From an uncultured Verrucomicrobia subdivision 3 bacterium (lineage in GTDB: Bacteria > Verrucomicrobiota > Verrucomicrobiia > Limisphaerales > UBA11358): a DNA stretch of 64,000 nucleotides. Made by a program: the position numbers and the translations under genes. The DNA lies in NCBI GenBank assembly GCA_903850425.1, contig CAINLR010000116.1, positions 56,269 through 120,268 on the forward strand, read 5' to 3'. Positions 1 to 8,677 of this stretch are shown one piece after another; position 1 is the stretch's first letter; each line of letters opens with the position of its first letter. Below the pieces are notes generated by a model, which searched no databases, was not told the DNA's origin, and saw only the letters and a list, made by a program, of their open reading frames with translations.

Positions 1-519
1 AAGGAGTTCTTCGACGAAAATCCGTTTGCCGACACCCCGCCCGCCCGGTTCAAGCCCGGCTCGCTGCGCCGGATCAAGATTCTCGCGGACATGAAAGACG
101 CGCAACTCGCGCACCTCGCCGACTTTTTGGAATTTCATGATATCCTGCAGCACACGGTGATCGTGCAACAAGGCGATCCGGGCGACGCGATGTTCCTCAT
201 CCTGAGCGGCGAGTTGCGCGCGCGCACGCTGATCGGCCATCGCGAAACGATTTTGACCACGCTCGGCCCCGGCGATTTTTTCGGCGAGATGTCCCTGTTT
301 GATCAAGGCCCGCGCTCGGCGGATGTGGTGGCCAACGTGGACAGCAGCGTCCTGCGCTTGTCCACGAGCGCGTTTGAAAAGTTAACGCGCGAAATGCCGA
401 GTCTCGCCACGCCGTTTTTGCAGGCCACCTCGCGCACGCTGTCCGCCCGTATCCGGGCCGACAACAAGCGGCTGGCGCGCATTACGCAGCAGTTTTCCGC
501 CAGCGGCGACGAACGTTAA
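1..519 (+). CDS. Cyclic-nucleotide-binding domain protein, 3' part
   Basis: The reading frame is open from the first base, so the start lies upstream; 172 codons are visible. The visible part is one cNMP-binding (CAP effector) domain: a beta roll with VVQQGDPGDAMFLILSGEL, then the phosphate-binding cassette FGEMSLFDQGPRSADV, whose GE and RSA residues are those that contact cyclic nucleotide in the family. No DNA-binding helix-turn-helix follows; the protein ends about 35 residues after the cassette with a short helix. It is therefore more likely a sensor module of a larger protein, or a stand-alone cNMP-binding protein, than a complete Crp-type regulator. An internal ATG at 91 would remove conserved upstream sequence and is unlikely to be the start. 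The ligand is not known. Confidence 0.8.
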   Translation, partial: KEFFDENPFADTPPARFKPGSLRRIKILADMKDAQLAHLADFLEFHDILQHTVIVQQGDPGDAMFLILSGELRARTLIGHRETILTTLGPGDFFGEMSLFDQGPRSADVVANVDSSVLRLSTSAFEKLTREMPSLATPFLQATSRTLSARIRADNKRLARITQQFSASGDER

Positions 520-567
520 TCACGCTTCGCGGTTGAAATCCCACGCCATTGCGGGCAAGCTGCCGGC

Positions 568-1539
568 GTGAGCCATCTTGCCCGAGCCAGAGAAGTTTTT
601 GATATTGAAGTTGCGGCCCTCAAAGCCGTGCGCGCGCTGCTTGATTCCGCGTTTGACCGCGCCGTTGAAACCGTGGTGACCGCCCTCAAAGAACGCGGTA
701 AAATCGTCATCGTCGGGATCGGCAAATCCGGCAACGTCGGCCATAAAATCGCCGCCACCCTCACCAGCACCGGGTCCACGGCGGTCCTGCTCAACAGCGT
801 GGACGCGCTGCACGGCGACGTCGGCATCATCAATGACGGCGATGTGATTCTCGCCTTGAGCTATTCCGGCGAGTCGGAAGAATTGCTCAATCTGCTGCCC
901 ACGCTCAAACGGTTTTCCGTGAAAATCATTTCGCTGACCGGCAACTTGAAATCCGCGCTCGCCCGGCACAGCGACGTGACGCTCAACGTCAAAGTTCCCA
1001 AGGAAGCCTGTCCGTTCAATCTTGCGCCGACCAGCAGCACCACGGCGATGCTCGTGATGGGCGACGCGCTGGCGATGGCGATTTTACAGGCGCGCGGTTT
1101 CAAACAGACGGATTTTGCGAAGTATCATCCGAACGGCGCGATCGGCCGCGCCCTGCTGCTCAAAGTGGGCGACATCATGCGCGCGGGCAACCGCAATGCC
1201 GTGGCGGCCGAAACCCTTTCCGTCAAAGAGGCGCTCTTCGTCATGACGCAGGCCAAGTCCGGCAGCCTCGCGGTCGTGAACGTGCGCGGCAAACTCGTGG
1301 GCGTTTTTACCGACGGCGATTTCCGCCGGCACATGGCCGCCAACGAGAACCTGCTCGCCCAGCCGTTGAAAAAAGTCATGACGCCCAAACCGATTTGCCT
1401 CAGCGAAAACGCGCTCGCCGTCGAGGCGCTGAAAATTTTCAACGAGCGGAACATTGATGACCTCATCGTGGTGAATGCGAAAAACGAGCCGGTGGGGTTG
1501 GTGGATTCGCAGGATTTGCCGAAGCTGAAAATTGTGTGA
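568..1539 (+). CDS. kdsD: Arabinose-5-phosphate isomerase (KdsD/KpsF/GutQ family)
   Basis: Converts D-ribulose-5-phosphate to D-arabinose-5-phosphate, the first step of Kdo synthesis for lipopolysaccharide. The 323 residues match the usual length. An N-terminal SIS sugar-isomerase domain (about 35-170) carries GIGKSGNVGHK, SYSGESEE and the DALHGD segment; two CBS domains follow (about 205-320). The start is GTG at 568, the codon that gives a normal N-terminus. The last codons overlap the next gene (gluconokinase) by four bases, GTGA, so the two are probably translationally coupled. The family assignment is firm. Whether the enzyme serves Kdo or capsule or sugar-alcohol metabolism cannot be told from the sequence; KdsD is chosen because only one copy is seen. 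Confidence 0.9.
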   Translation: MSHLARAREVFDIEVAALKAVRALLDSAFDRAVETVVTALKERGKIVIVGIGKSGNVGHKIAATLTSTGSTAVLLNSVDALHGDVGIINDGDVILALSYSGESEELLNLLPTLKRFSVKIISLTGNLKSALARHSDVTLNVKVPKEACPFNLAPTSSTTAMLVMGDALAMAILQARGFKQTDFAKYHPNGAIGRALLLKVGDIMRAGNRNAVAAETLSVKEALFVMTQAKSGSLAVVNVRGKLVGVFTDGDFRRHMAANENLLAQPLKKVMTPKPICLSENALAVEALKIFNERNIDDLIVVNAKNEPVGLVDSQDLPKLKIV

Positions 1540-2060
1540 AAGGTAACTCGCCAGCACGCCCCGGCGTTTTGATTTTCATGGGTGTGGCCGGCAGCGGCAA
1601 GACGACGGTCGCAAAATTGTTCGCGGAAAAAACCGGCGCGGTTTTTTATGAAGGCGATGATTTTCATCCGCCGGAAAATGTGGCCAAGATGCGCGCGGGC
1701 ATTCCCCTGACGGACGCTGACCGCGCAGAATGGCTGCAAACATTGAGAGGAATTATTGTTCGCTCGCTGGCGAAAGGAGCATTCGCGGTGTTAACTTGTT
1801 CCGCTTTGAAAGCAAAATATCGCGACGCATTGGCGGTGAATGATTCCCGCGTGAAGTTTGTGCATCTCACCGGCCCGCAAAGCTTGATCGAGGAACGGCT
1901 GAAAAATCGGCGCGGACATTTCATGCCGCCGGCATTGCTGGCCAGCCAGTTGGAAATTCTCGAGCCGCCGGCAGACGCGCTGGTTTTCAGTTGCGCACAA
2001 CCGCCCGAAAAAATCGTTGGTGACTTGATTCAGATTTTAGGCAGCGCTGGTTCCGATTGA
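1536..2060 (+). CDS. gntK: Gluconokinase (GntK family)
   Basis: Phosphorylates gluconate to 6-phosphogluconate using ATP. The P-loop GVAGSGKTT is at residues 16-24, followed by the family's EGDDFHPPENVAKM substrate segment, TCSALKAKYRD, and a lid region RLKNRRGHFMP. The 174 residues match the short bacterial gluconokinases. The GTG start overlaps the kdsD stop codon, so it is probably the second gene of a two-gene operon. Its 3' end overlaps the 3' end of the convergent MFS carrier gene by 24 bases. That neighbour is a plausible sugar-acid permease, so uptake and phosphorylation of a sugar acid may be linked here, although the two genes are not in one transcript. Confidence 0.88.
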   Translation: MKGNSPARPGVLIFMGVAGSGKTTVAKLFAEKTGAVFYEGDDFHPPENVAKMRAGIPLTDADRAEWLQTLRGIIVRSLAKGAFAVLTCSALKAKYRDALAVNDSRVKFVHLTGPQSLIEERLKNRRGHFMPPALLASQLEILEPPADALVFSCAQPPEKIVGDLIQILGSAGSD

Positions 2061-3305
2061 ATTTGCCCGCGCACTTTGGGGCAGCAAAAACGCCAAGCCG
2101 GCGGCGACCAGCATCCCGATGCCCAGCGCGGCAAACGGCACGGCGGTGCTGTGATATTCCGTCTTGAGCCAGCCAACAATGTAAGGCCCGGCAAAGCCGC
2201 CGATGTTGCCCAGGGAATTCACCAGCCCGATGACAGGCCCAAAAACATGACGCGGCAGGGTCTCGGTTGGGATCGCCCAAAACGGCGCGAGCGCGGCGAA
2301 CGGGCCGGGAATCGCCAGGCACATGCAGGCGTAGGACAACCAGAAATGTTCGGCGGTCAGCACGCTCAAAATCAAGCTCACGCCGCTCAGCGTGTAAACC
2401 AGCGCCACGTGGCCGCGCCGCTCGCGGGTTTTGTCCGAGTGCCACGAGTTAAGCACCATGATGACGGCGGTGATCGCGTAGGGCGCGGCGAACAAAAATC
2501 CATATTGCACCGCACTGAAATGCTTCGACTTCAACCCGTCCGTGAAAAAAGCCATGCAGCCATACGCCGCCGAGTTGTGCAGGAAATTCATGACGATCAT
2601 CACGAGTATTTCGCGCCGCGCGAGCCGTTGCCAGAAGGGGGTTTTTACCGGCGGCTCCAGCCTCGCCGCCTCGCGGTGGAGCGTGGTTTCCAGAAAGTTT
2701 TTTTCCTCGGCCGAAATCCACTTCGCCTCGCGCGGGTGATCGGCGATAAAAAACCACCACACAGGCAGCCAGATAAAGGGCAGCGCGCCCTCCAAAATCA
2801 GCATGGTTTGCCAGCCATACGCGCCCAGCAGCCAGCCGGTGACGGGCGCGGAGGCGACCACGGCGAGCGGCTGGCAAAGATTCCAAAACGCATTGGCACG
2901 CGCGCGTTCGGCGCTGGGAAACCAGTGCGCGAGCAAAACGACGGTGGCGGGAAACACGCAGCTCTCGGAAACGCCAAGCAGAAAGCGCGCAACTTCAAAT
3001 TGAAAAAATGTTTTCGCCAGGCCGCAGCCCACGGCACACACGCCCCAGAAAATCAGGCACAGGCTGACGAGTTTTTTGGCGCTCCACTTGCCCGCGAGAT
3101 GACCGCCAACGGCTTGTAGCAGGACGTAGCCGAGGAAAAAAATCCCCGCCGCCTGGCCTTTCATCCGGTCGTCCATCAGCAGATCGTGCAGCATGGAGGA
3201 GATTTTCGGATCCAGCGCGAGCGAGACGTTCGTGCGGTCCACATACGAGATCGTATACATGACCAGCGCGACCGGGATGATACGGAGCCAGCGTTGGGAA
3301 ATCAT
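2037..3305 (-). CDS. MFS transporter, anion:cation symporter type
   Basis: A major facilitator with about twelve hydrophobic segments. The N-terminus (MISQRWLRIIPVALVMYT, then SYVDRTNVSLA) is typical of the anion:cation symporter group, which carries hexuronates, phthalate, pantothenate and similar organic acids. A central cytoplasmic loop lies near residues 190-225. The frame extends 26 codons further upstream, but that stretch is polar and proline-rich without homology to carriers, so the ATG at 3305 was chosen, giving 422 residues. It is convergent with and overlaps the gluconokinase gene, which makes a sugar acid a reasonable guess for the substrate. The specific substrate cannot be read from the sequence. 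Confidence 0.82.
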   Translation of the reverse strand: MISQRWLRIIPVALVMYTISYVDRTNVSLALDPKISSMLHDLLMDDRMKGQAAGIFFLGYVLLQAVGGHLAGKWSAKKLVSLCLIFWGVCAVGCGLAKTFFQFEVARFLLGVSESCVFPATVVLLAHWFPSAERARANAFWNLCQPLAVVASAPVTGWLLGAYGWQTMLILEGALPFIWLPVWWFFIADHPREAKWISAEEKNFLETTLHREAARLEPPVKTPFWQRLARREILVMIVMNFLHNSAAYGCMAFFTDGLKSKHFSAVQYGFLFAAPYAITAVIMVLNSWHSDKTRERRGHVALVYTLSGVSLILSVLTAEHFWLSYACMCLAIPGPFAALAPFWAIPTETLPRHVFGPVIGLVNSLGNIGGFAGPYIVGWLKTEYHSTAVPFAALGIGMLVAAGLAFLLPQSARANSIGTSAA

Positions 3306-3417
3306 GCGCGAATGTTGTCGGAACCGGCAGGGCCGCGCAAAGATTAAGTCGCCGGCAAAATGAGGTGCCGCGCAGAAAATCATTTAACCGGCGGTGGCGG
3401 TCCGCTATTAATGAAGC

Positions 3418-4170
3418 GTGATAAGCAAACCCCTGTTCCTGCTGCCGCTGCTGGTGTTGAGCCTTTGTGCCTGCACCAGCCTGAAAGAATCCGCCCCCAT
3501 GAAACCCAGTCAGACCGCGCAAAAATTCTCCCGCGAACGCCCGCAAGTTCTCGCCGCCGATTACTTGCTGTTCCTCCCGCAAGGTTACGCGACTAATTCC
3601 ACGAAACGCTGGCCGCTGATTTTATTTTTGCATGGTGCAGGCGAGCGCGGCACCGACATCTGGCTCGTCGCCAAACATGGCCCGCCGAAAGTGGATACCA
3701 CCAAGACGAACTTTCCTTTCATCGTCGTCTCGCCGCAATGTCCGGCCGGCAAAATCTGGTCGAACGATCTGCTGCTCGCACTGCTCGACGAGATCGAAAC
3801 CAAATACGCCGTGGACCCACAGCGCGTGTATCTCACCGGGTTGAGCATGGGCGGTTTCGGAACGTGGAGCCTGGGCTTGAGCCATCCCGAAAAATTTGCG
3901 GCCATCGCGCCGATCTGTGGGGGCGGCGATTTCATCACGCCCTTGCTGGCGGACAAAGCCAAATTAACCACCCTGCCCATCTGGGCCTTTCACGGCGCGA
4001 AGGACCCCACCGTGCCGCTCGCCGAATCCGAGCGCATGGTCAATCACATGAAACAACTGGGCGTCCAGGAAATGAAGTTCACCATTTATCCGGAAGCCCA
4101 GCACGATTGCTGGACGCAAACTTACGCGCAGCCGGAACTGTTCGACTGGTTTCTCCAACACTCGCGGTAG
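3418..4170 (+). CDS. Secreted lipoprotein esterase, alpha/beta hydrolase
   Basis: An alpha/beta hydrolase of the polyhydroxybutyrate-depolymerase / prolyl-oligopeptidase-like esterase group. It starts with GTG at 3418 and a lipoprotein signal peptide ending in LSLCAC, so it is probably lipid-anchored and exported. The oxyanion-hole region is FLHGAGERG; the nucleophile elbow is GLSMGGFG; the acid is in HGAKDPTVP and the catalytic histidine in EAQHDCW close to the C-terminus. The 250 residues form a single domain. Family members are often found next to glycoside hydrolases or annotated as phospholipase/carboxylesterase; neither context is present. Substrate unknown; hydrolase activity is well supported by the intact triad. 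Confidence 0.85.
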   Translation: MISKPLFLLPLLVLSLCACTSLKESAPMKPSQTAQKFSRERPQVLAADYLLFLPQGYATNSTKRWPLILFLHGAGERGTDIWLVAKHGPPKVDTTKTNFPFIVVSPQCPAGKIWSNDLLLALLDEIETKYAVDPQRVYLTGLSMGGFGTWSLGLSHPEKFAAIAPICGGGDFITPLLADKAKLTTLPIWAFHGAKDPTVPLAESERMVNHMKQLGVQEMKFTIYPEAQHDCWTQTYAQPELFDWFLQHSR

Positions 4171-4205
4171 GCGGCCGCGAGGTGGCGGGGCGGGTGGTCA
4201 CCCAA

Positions 4206-5834
4206 TTACGCCGGCGGCGGGCCGATGAAGTCCATGCCCACGAGACAGACATCATCATCAAAGGCGCCGCCCACGGCAAAGCCCCGGATGACCTGCAAGA
4301 GTTCGTCGAAGAGAATTCCCGGCGGATGCACGAGCAGGTTTTTTACGTCGAGCAGCAGCCGTTCCTGCGAATATAGCTCCTCGTTTTGTCCCTGCACTTC
4401 GTAGAGGCCATCGGTGAACAGCATCAGAAAATCGCCGGTGGCCAGGGTCGTTTCCGTGGTTTGAAATGATGGATCTTCAAACAAACCCAGCGCCGGCTGG
4501 CCGCGTCCGGAGCCATTAGCCAGCGGCTCAACTTGGTTAAGCGAACGGCGGATGAGCAGCGGTTTCGGATGGCCGGCGTTGGAGAAACGCAGCACGCCCG
4601 TCTGCCAGTCGGCTGTAAAATAAAACGCCGTGGTCAACATCGGCGAACCGGTGTTCTTCAGGATGCTGCACAAATCGCCGTTCAGTTTGCGCAGATAACG
4701 GCCGGGATCGCGGGCGAGCGGTTTTAATTCCTCGGACAGCGCGCGGATCATGGCGGTGACGAGCGCGGCGCGGACACCGTGTCCGGTCACGTCGCAAATG
4801 AACACCCCGACCTCGGTGTCGGAGATCGCGGAGACGCTGAAAAAATCGCCGCTGACGGATTCGGCGGGTTCGTAGCGATGGACGAATTGAAAGGCGCTCG
4901 CTGCGGTCGTGGCACTTTGCGGAAAGGCGGGATACTGCTGCGGTAGCATCGTGAGCTGGATTTCGCGCGCGGTGCGGAGGTTTTCCTCCATGACCGAATT
5001 CTTGGTGCGCAGTTCCTCGCGGCTGCGCGAGAGTTCGCTGGTTGCGCGGCGGATTTGTTCCTCGGCGCGTTTGCGTTCGGTGATGTCCTCGACGGTGCCT
5101 TCGTAATAGAGCAGCCGCCCCTGCCCGTCCCGGACGGCCCGGCAGTTTTCCGCGATCCAGATAATGGTCTCGTCCTTGCGATAAATTTTCGATTCGAACC
5201 CGCTGAGCGTGTCGTTCTCCTGCATGAGCCGCACAAACTCCTCGCGCCGGCCGTGCTCGACGTAGAGCCGGCTGGCGATGTCCTTGATGCTGGCCATCAA
5301 TTCCACCGGGGAGTCGTAACCGTAAATCCGCGCCAGCGCGACGTTCGCCAGCAGATAATTGCCATTGGGCGACGTGCGGAAAATGCCTTCCACCAGATGG
5401 TCGAATATGCCGTAGTAATTCTCCTTTTCCTCCACCAAGGCGATGCGTTCCTGCTGCCGCGCGATGGAGCAATGGATGGCGTGGCGCAGCGTGGCGGCCG
5501 CCAGTTGTTCGCGGCCCAGATATTCCTGCGCACCGCTGAACACGGCTTCGGCGAGAAACGCCTCGTCCTCGCTGGGCCCGATGACCAGCACCGGCAGCCG
5601 CGGAGCCTTGGTGGTGAGCGAAGTGATCTGGAACAGCGCCGCGGTGTTCACCTGTGGAATGTCGAACAGCACGGCGTGAAATAAGTTCGTCGCCACCATC
5701 GCCAGTCCGGCGTCCGCGGTCGGCTCCACCGTCACGTCCACGGCATCCGCCGCCGCTAGCAGCAATTCGCCGATGCGCTGCGCGGAAGCGTCCTCGCCGC
5801 TGACCAGCAAAATTTTGAGCAGTTGATTTTCCAT
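4206..5834 (-). CDS. REC-like/PAS/SpoIIE-type serine phosphatase regulator
   Basis: 542 residues in three parts. Residues 1-125 resemble a receiver domain: the usual aspartate position reads VLFDIP, but the conserved lysine is replaced (YLGREQL), so phosphotransfer may be reduced. Residues about 140-260 are a PAS domain with its PAC tail ending DITERKRAEEQ. After a coiled coil (ELSRSREELRTKNSVMEEN) comes a PPM/SpoIIE phosphatase domain with REIQLTMLP, SGDFFSV, DVTGHGVRAALV, SNAGHP and FTDGLYE. Such proteins dephosphorylate anti-sigma-factor antagonists or related partners in partner-switching systems. No anti-sigma kinase or antagonist gene is adjacent, so its target is unknown. Start ATG at 5834. 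Confidence 0.88.
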   Translation of the reverse strand: MENQLLKILLVSGEDASAQRIGELLLAAADAVDVTVEPTADAGLAMVATNLFHAVLFDIPQVNTAALFQITSLTTKAPRLPVLVIGPSEDEAFLAEAVFSGAQEYLGREQLAAATLRHAIHCSIARQQERIALVEEKENYYGIFDHLVEGIFRTSPNGNYLLANVALARIYGYDSPVELMASIKDIASRLYVEHGRREEFVRLMQENDTLSGFESKIYRKDETIIWIAENCRAVRDGQGRLLYYEGTVEDITERKRAEEQIRRATSELSRSREELRTKNSVMEENLRTAREIQLTMLPQQYPAFPQSATTAASAFQFVHRYEPAESVSGDFFSVSAISDTEVGVFICDVTGHGVRAALVTAMIRALSEELKPLARDPGRYLRKLNGDLCSILKNTGSPMLTTAFYFTADWQTGVLRFSNAGHPKPLLIRRSLNQVEPLANGSGRGQPALGLFEDPSFQTTETTLATGDFLMLFTDGLYEVQGQNEELYSQERLLLDVKNLLVHPPGILFDELLQVIRGFAVGGAFDDDVCLVGMDFIGPPPA

Positions 5835-5994
5835 ACGTCACCGACCGCGTGAAAATACAAGGTTTCCGCCCGCCGGCAAGCGCGTTGCGGCCACCGCCAA
5901 AACTTTGGTCTTGCCATTGGAGGCCAATTGGGTTTGAAATGCTGGCAGTCATAAATCCCGCTTGGAAACCATTAACCATATGTAATACCGGCTT

Positions 5995-8094
5995 ATGAAA
6001 ACTTACCTGCCTGCGGAAATCCGTAACTTCGCCATCGTCGGCCACGCCTCGTGTGGGAAAACCCTGTTGAGTGAGGCGATGCTCCTCTGCGCGGGGGTCA
6101 TCACGCGCATGGGACGCATCGCCGAAGGCACGACCGTATCCGATTATCATGTGAGCGAAAAGCAGCGGCAAATTTCCGTCTCCGCCACGCTGCTGCACGC
6201 CGACTGGGCCGGGAAAAAGTTCAACCTGATTGATACGCCCGGCTACCTGGACTTCATCAGTGAAGGCCTGGGCGCGCTGCGCGTCGGGGATTTTGCACTG
6301 GTCGTCATCCACGCGCAGCACGGCCTCGGCGTCGGCACCGACCGCGTGTGGAATTACGCCACCAATTATGGCATCCCGAAAATGATCGTGGTCAACGCGC
6401 TCGACAAGGAGCATGTGGATTTCGACGCGGTGCTGAAGGAGGCGCAGGAACATTTCGGGCGGCATGTCTTTCCGTTGAGTGTGCCGGTGAATTCCGGTCC
6501 CGGCTTCAACCGCACGCTCGACGTCCTCCGCAGCGAAATCGTCACCTACGCCACCGACGGCTCCGGCAAATACACCGAGGAACCGGCCACCGGCGAACTC
6601 GGCGAGCAGGTGAAGGCGCTGCACCGCGAACTCATTGAGCACATCGCCGAATCCGACGACACGCTGATGAGCAAATATTTCGAGCAAGGTGGTTTGTCGG
6701 AAGCGGAGTTCCGTGCCGGCATCCACGCGGCGGTGCAAAAGCAGTTGTTCATCCCGCTCTTCGCGGCCTCGGCGGAAAAAAATGTCGGCGTCGCCCGCCT
6801 GATGGACTTCATCGCCAAATACGGTTCCGCGCCGGTGGACCGCAAAAACGTCCCGGCGATTGACGCCAACGGTGACGAAACGGAGGTCGTCCTCGACAAT
6901 GCCGAGACCGTGGCCTACGTCTTCAAGACGATGTCGGAGGCGCATTTTGGCGAGCTGTCTTTCTTCCGTGTCTATTCCGGCTCCGTGACCACGGGCACCG
7001 ATTTGTTCAACAGCGACCGCAAAATCACCGAGCGCGTCGGCCAGATTTTTCTGCTCAACGGCCAGACCCGCGAACCCGTCCACACGCTTGGCGCCGGCGA
7101 CATTGGCGCGGTGGTGAAACTCAAGGATACGCACACCGGCAACACGCTGTGCACGCTGAAGCATCCCGTCACGCTGCCGAAGGTCATTTATCCCAAGCCG
7201 AACATTCACGCCGCGCTCATCGCCGCCCTGAAAGGTGAGGAAGACAAAATCGCCACCGGCCTTGCCGCCTTGCATGAGGAAGACCCGACGTTCCTTTATT
7301 ATGTAGATGGTGAGCTGCATCAGACGATTATTTCTGCGCAGGGCGAACTCCATCTGGAAGTCGTGGCCGATCGATTGCGCCGCCGACATAACGTCCATGT
7401 GGACCTCGCCGAACCGCGCGTGAAATATCGCGAGACGATCAAGGCGAAGGGCGAATCGAAATACCGCCATAAAAAACAAACCGGCGGCGCAGGCCAGTTC
7501 GCCGAGGTCTGGATGCGCATCGAACCCAAGCCGCGCGACAGTGGCGTGGAGTTCACCCAGTCGCTGGTTGGCCAGAACGTGGATCGCAATTTTGTGCCGT
7601 CCGTGGAGAAAGGCGTGCAGCAGGTCTGCACCGAAGGCGTCCTCGCCGGCTGCCGCGTGACCGACGTGAAGATTGATTTCTACGACGGCAAGATGCACCC
7701 GGTGGATTCGAAAGACATCGCGTTTCAGATCGCCGGTTATTTCGCGTTCAAAGAAGCGTTCACCGCCGCCAAGCCGCTGTTGCTGGAGCCGATTGAAACA
7801 GTCGAAATTCAAGTGCCGGAATCGTTCATGGGCAAAGTCATGGGCGACCTGTCATCGCGGCGCGGAAAAATTCTCGGCATTGAGGCCGAAGGCGCGTTCC
7901 AAATCATCAAGGCCAGCGTGCCGACGGCGGAGCTGTATCATTACTCCAGCACGCTGCGCTCGCTGACCGGCGGTGCCGGCGTCCACACCGAGACGTTTAG
8001 CCATTACGAAGAAATGCCGCGCGAGGCGGCGGAAAAAGTGGTGGCCGAAGCCGCAAAACGGAAGGCGAACCACGACAGCCACAACTCGCACTGA
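5995..8094 (+). CDS. EF-G-like translational GTPase (EF-G2 type)
   Basis: A 699-residue paralogue of elongation factor G with all five EF-G domains. G1 is GHASCGKT (about 17-24); the switch region reads RQISVSATL in place of the classical RGITI; G3 is DTPGYLDF. The G4 motif, normally NKxD, reads NALD (VVNALDKEHVDF), so the lysine that stacks on guanine is alanine. Domains III-V are well conserved (SAQGELHLEV, TGGAGQFAEV, SSRRGKILG). The sequence sits nearer the EF-G2 or FusA2 paralogue group than canonical FusA. No str operon (rpsL, rpsG, tuf) is nearby, as expected for the paralogue. Its role, whether in translation, recycling or stress, is not settled for this group. Confidence 0.85.
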   Translation: MKTYLPAEIRNFAIVGHASCGKTLLSEAMLLCAGVITRMGRIAEGTTVSDYHVSEKQRQISVSATLLHADWAGKKFNLIDTPGYLDFISEGLGALRVGDFALVVIHAQHGLGVGTDRVWNYATNYGIPKMIVVNALDKEHVDFDAVLKEAQEHFGRHVFPLSVPVNSGPGFNRTLDVLRSEIVTYATDGSGKYTEEPATGELGEQVKALHRELIEHIAESDDTLMSKYFEQGGLSEAEFRAGIHAAVQKQLFIPLFAASAEKNVGVARLMDFIAKYGSAPVDRKNVPAIDANGDETEVVLDNAETVAYVFKTMSEAHFGELSFFRVYSGSVTTGTDLFNSDRKITERVGQIFLLNGQTREPVHTLGAGDIGAVVKLKDTHTGNTLCTLKHPVTLPKVIYPKPNIHAALIAALKGEEDKIATGLAALHEEDPTFLYYVDGELHQTIISAQGELHLEVVADRLRRRHNVHVDLAEPRVKYRETIKAKGESKYRHKKQTGGAGQFAEVWMRIEPKPRDSGVEFTQSLVGQNVDRNFVPSVEKGVQQVCTEGVLAGCRVTDVKIDFYDGKMHPVDSKDIAFQIAGYFAFKEAFTAAKPLLLEPIETVEIQVPESFMGKVMGDLSSRRGKILGIEAEGAFQIIKASVPTAELYHYSSTLRSLTGGAGVHTETFSHYEEMPREAAEKVVAEAAKRKANHDSHNSH

Positions 8095-8110
8095 CTTTCA
8101 AACAAAAGCA

Positions 8111-8138
8111 CCCGGCTGCGAAAACTCACGCAGCCGGG
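8111..8138 (+). terminator. Perfect 10-bp hairpin after the EF-G-like gene
   Basis: CCCGGCTGCG at 8111-8120 pairs exactly with CGCAGCCGGG at 8129-8138 around an 8-base loop. It lies 16 bases after the EF-G-like stop and before the 3' end of the convergent DUF465 gene, so it can serve both strands. There is no long T run on the + side, so it is an atypical intrinsic terminator. Confidence 0.55.
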
Positions 8139-8234
8139 TTGTGCTTGGTCTGCTTCCGCAAAGGCAAATCAGCCTTCTGGCGATTCAGCATCGCGTTGGC
8201 CCGGTTCCGGTCGGGCGCTTCCGCCGTTAGAAAA

Positions 8235-8492
8235 TTACTTTGCGACCGCCGCCTTCTCATGCTTGTGCATGGCGGCGTAGAGCGCGTCCTTGAGCCGCGC
8301 GCGCTTGAATTTAAGCTCGTCAATCTGCTGGTCGGTGGCGAACTCGACGTCCTCCTCGATGCGGCAGATTTCGTCGTCCACCTGGTGATATTCCTCGAAC
8401 ATGGTGCGGAAGGTTCCGTCGCGCAGCTTGAGCGAGCGGATGGTTTCGCGATGTTGCGGGAATTCTTTTACGAACGGATGATGCAAGTCCAT
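8235..8492 (-). CDS. YdcH-family protein (DUF465)
   Basis: A small 85-residue, highly charged, all-helical protein. The central segment with HQVDDEICRIEEDVEFATD followed by ELKFKRARLKDALYA matches the DUF465/YdcH pattern of two helices forming a coiled-coil hairpin. A clear Shine-Dalgarno sequence (GGAGG) precedes the ATG at 8492 by about eight bases. The molecular function of this family is unknown. It is transcribed convergently to the EF-G-like gene and divergently from miaB. Confidence 0.75.
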   Translation of the reverse strand: MDLHHPFVKEFPQHRETIRSLKLRDGTFRTMFEEYHQVDDEICRIEEDVEFATDQQIDELKFKRARLKDALYAAMHKHEKAAVAK

Positions 8493-8677
8493 TGGAAGTC
8501 CTCCGGGTTGAAGGTTTGCAGTCGTTGAACTGGAATGTCAACTGTCATGAACAAGGCCAATTAACCGCAGGCCCGCTAAAATTACCAGTCCTATTTCATA
8601 ATTTTTTTAATCGCGGTTGGCCGCACTGCCGCCTTTCCAAGTCCGGGCCGATGCACTAACTTTCCCACGCTCGAACT

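Noticed and set aside
4537..7812. A 1091-codon open frame on the - strand across the phosphatase and EF-G-like genes
   Set aside because: It is antisense to a gene with all EF-G motifs and overlaps the phosphatase in another frame; its composition (His/Arg/Gly-rich) is typical of a shadow frame in high-GC DNA.
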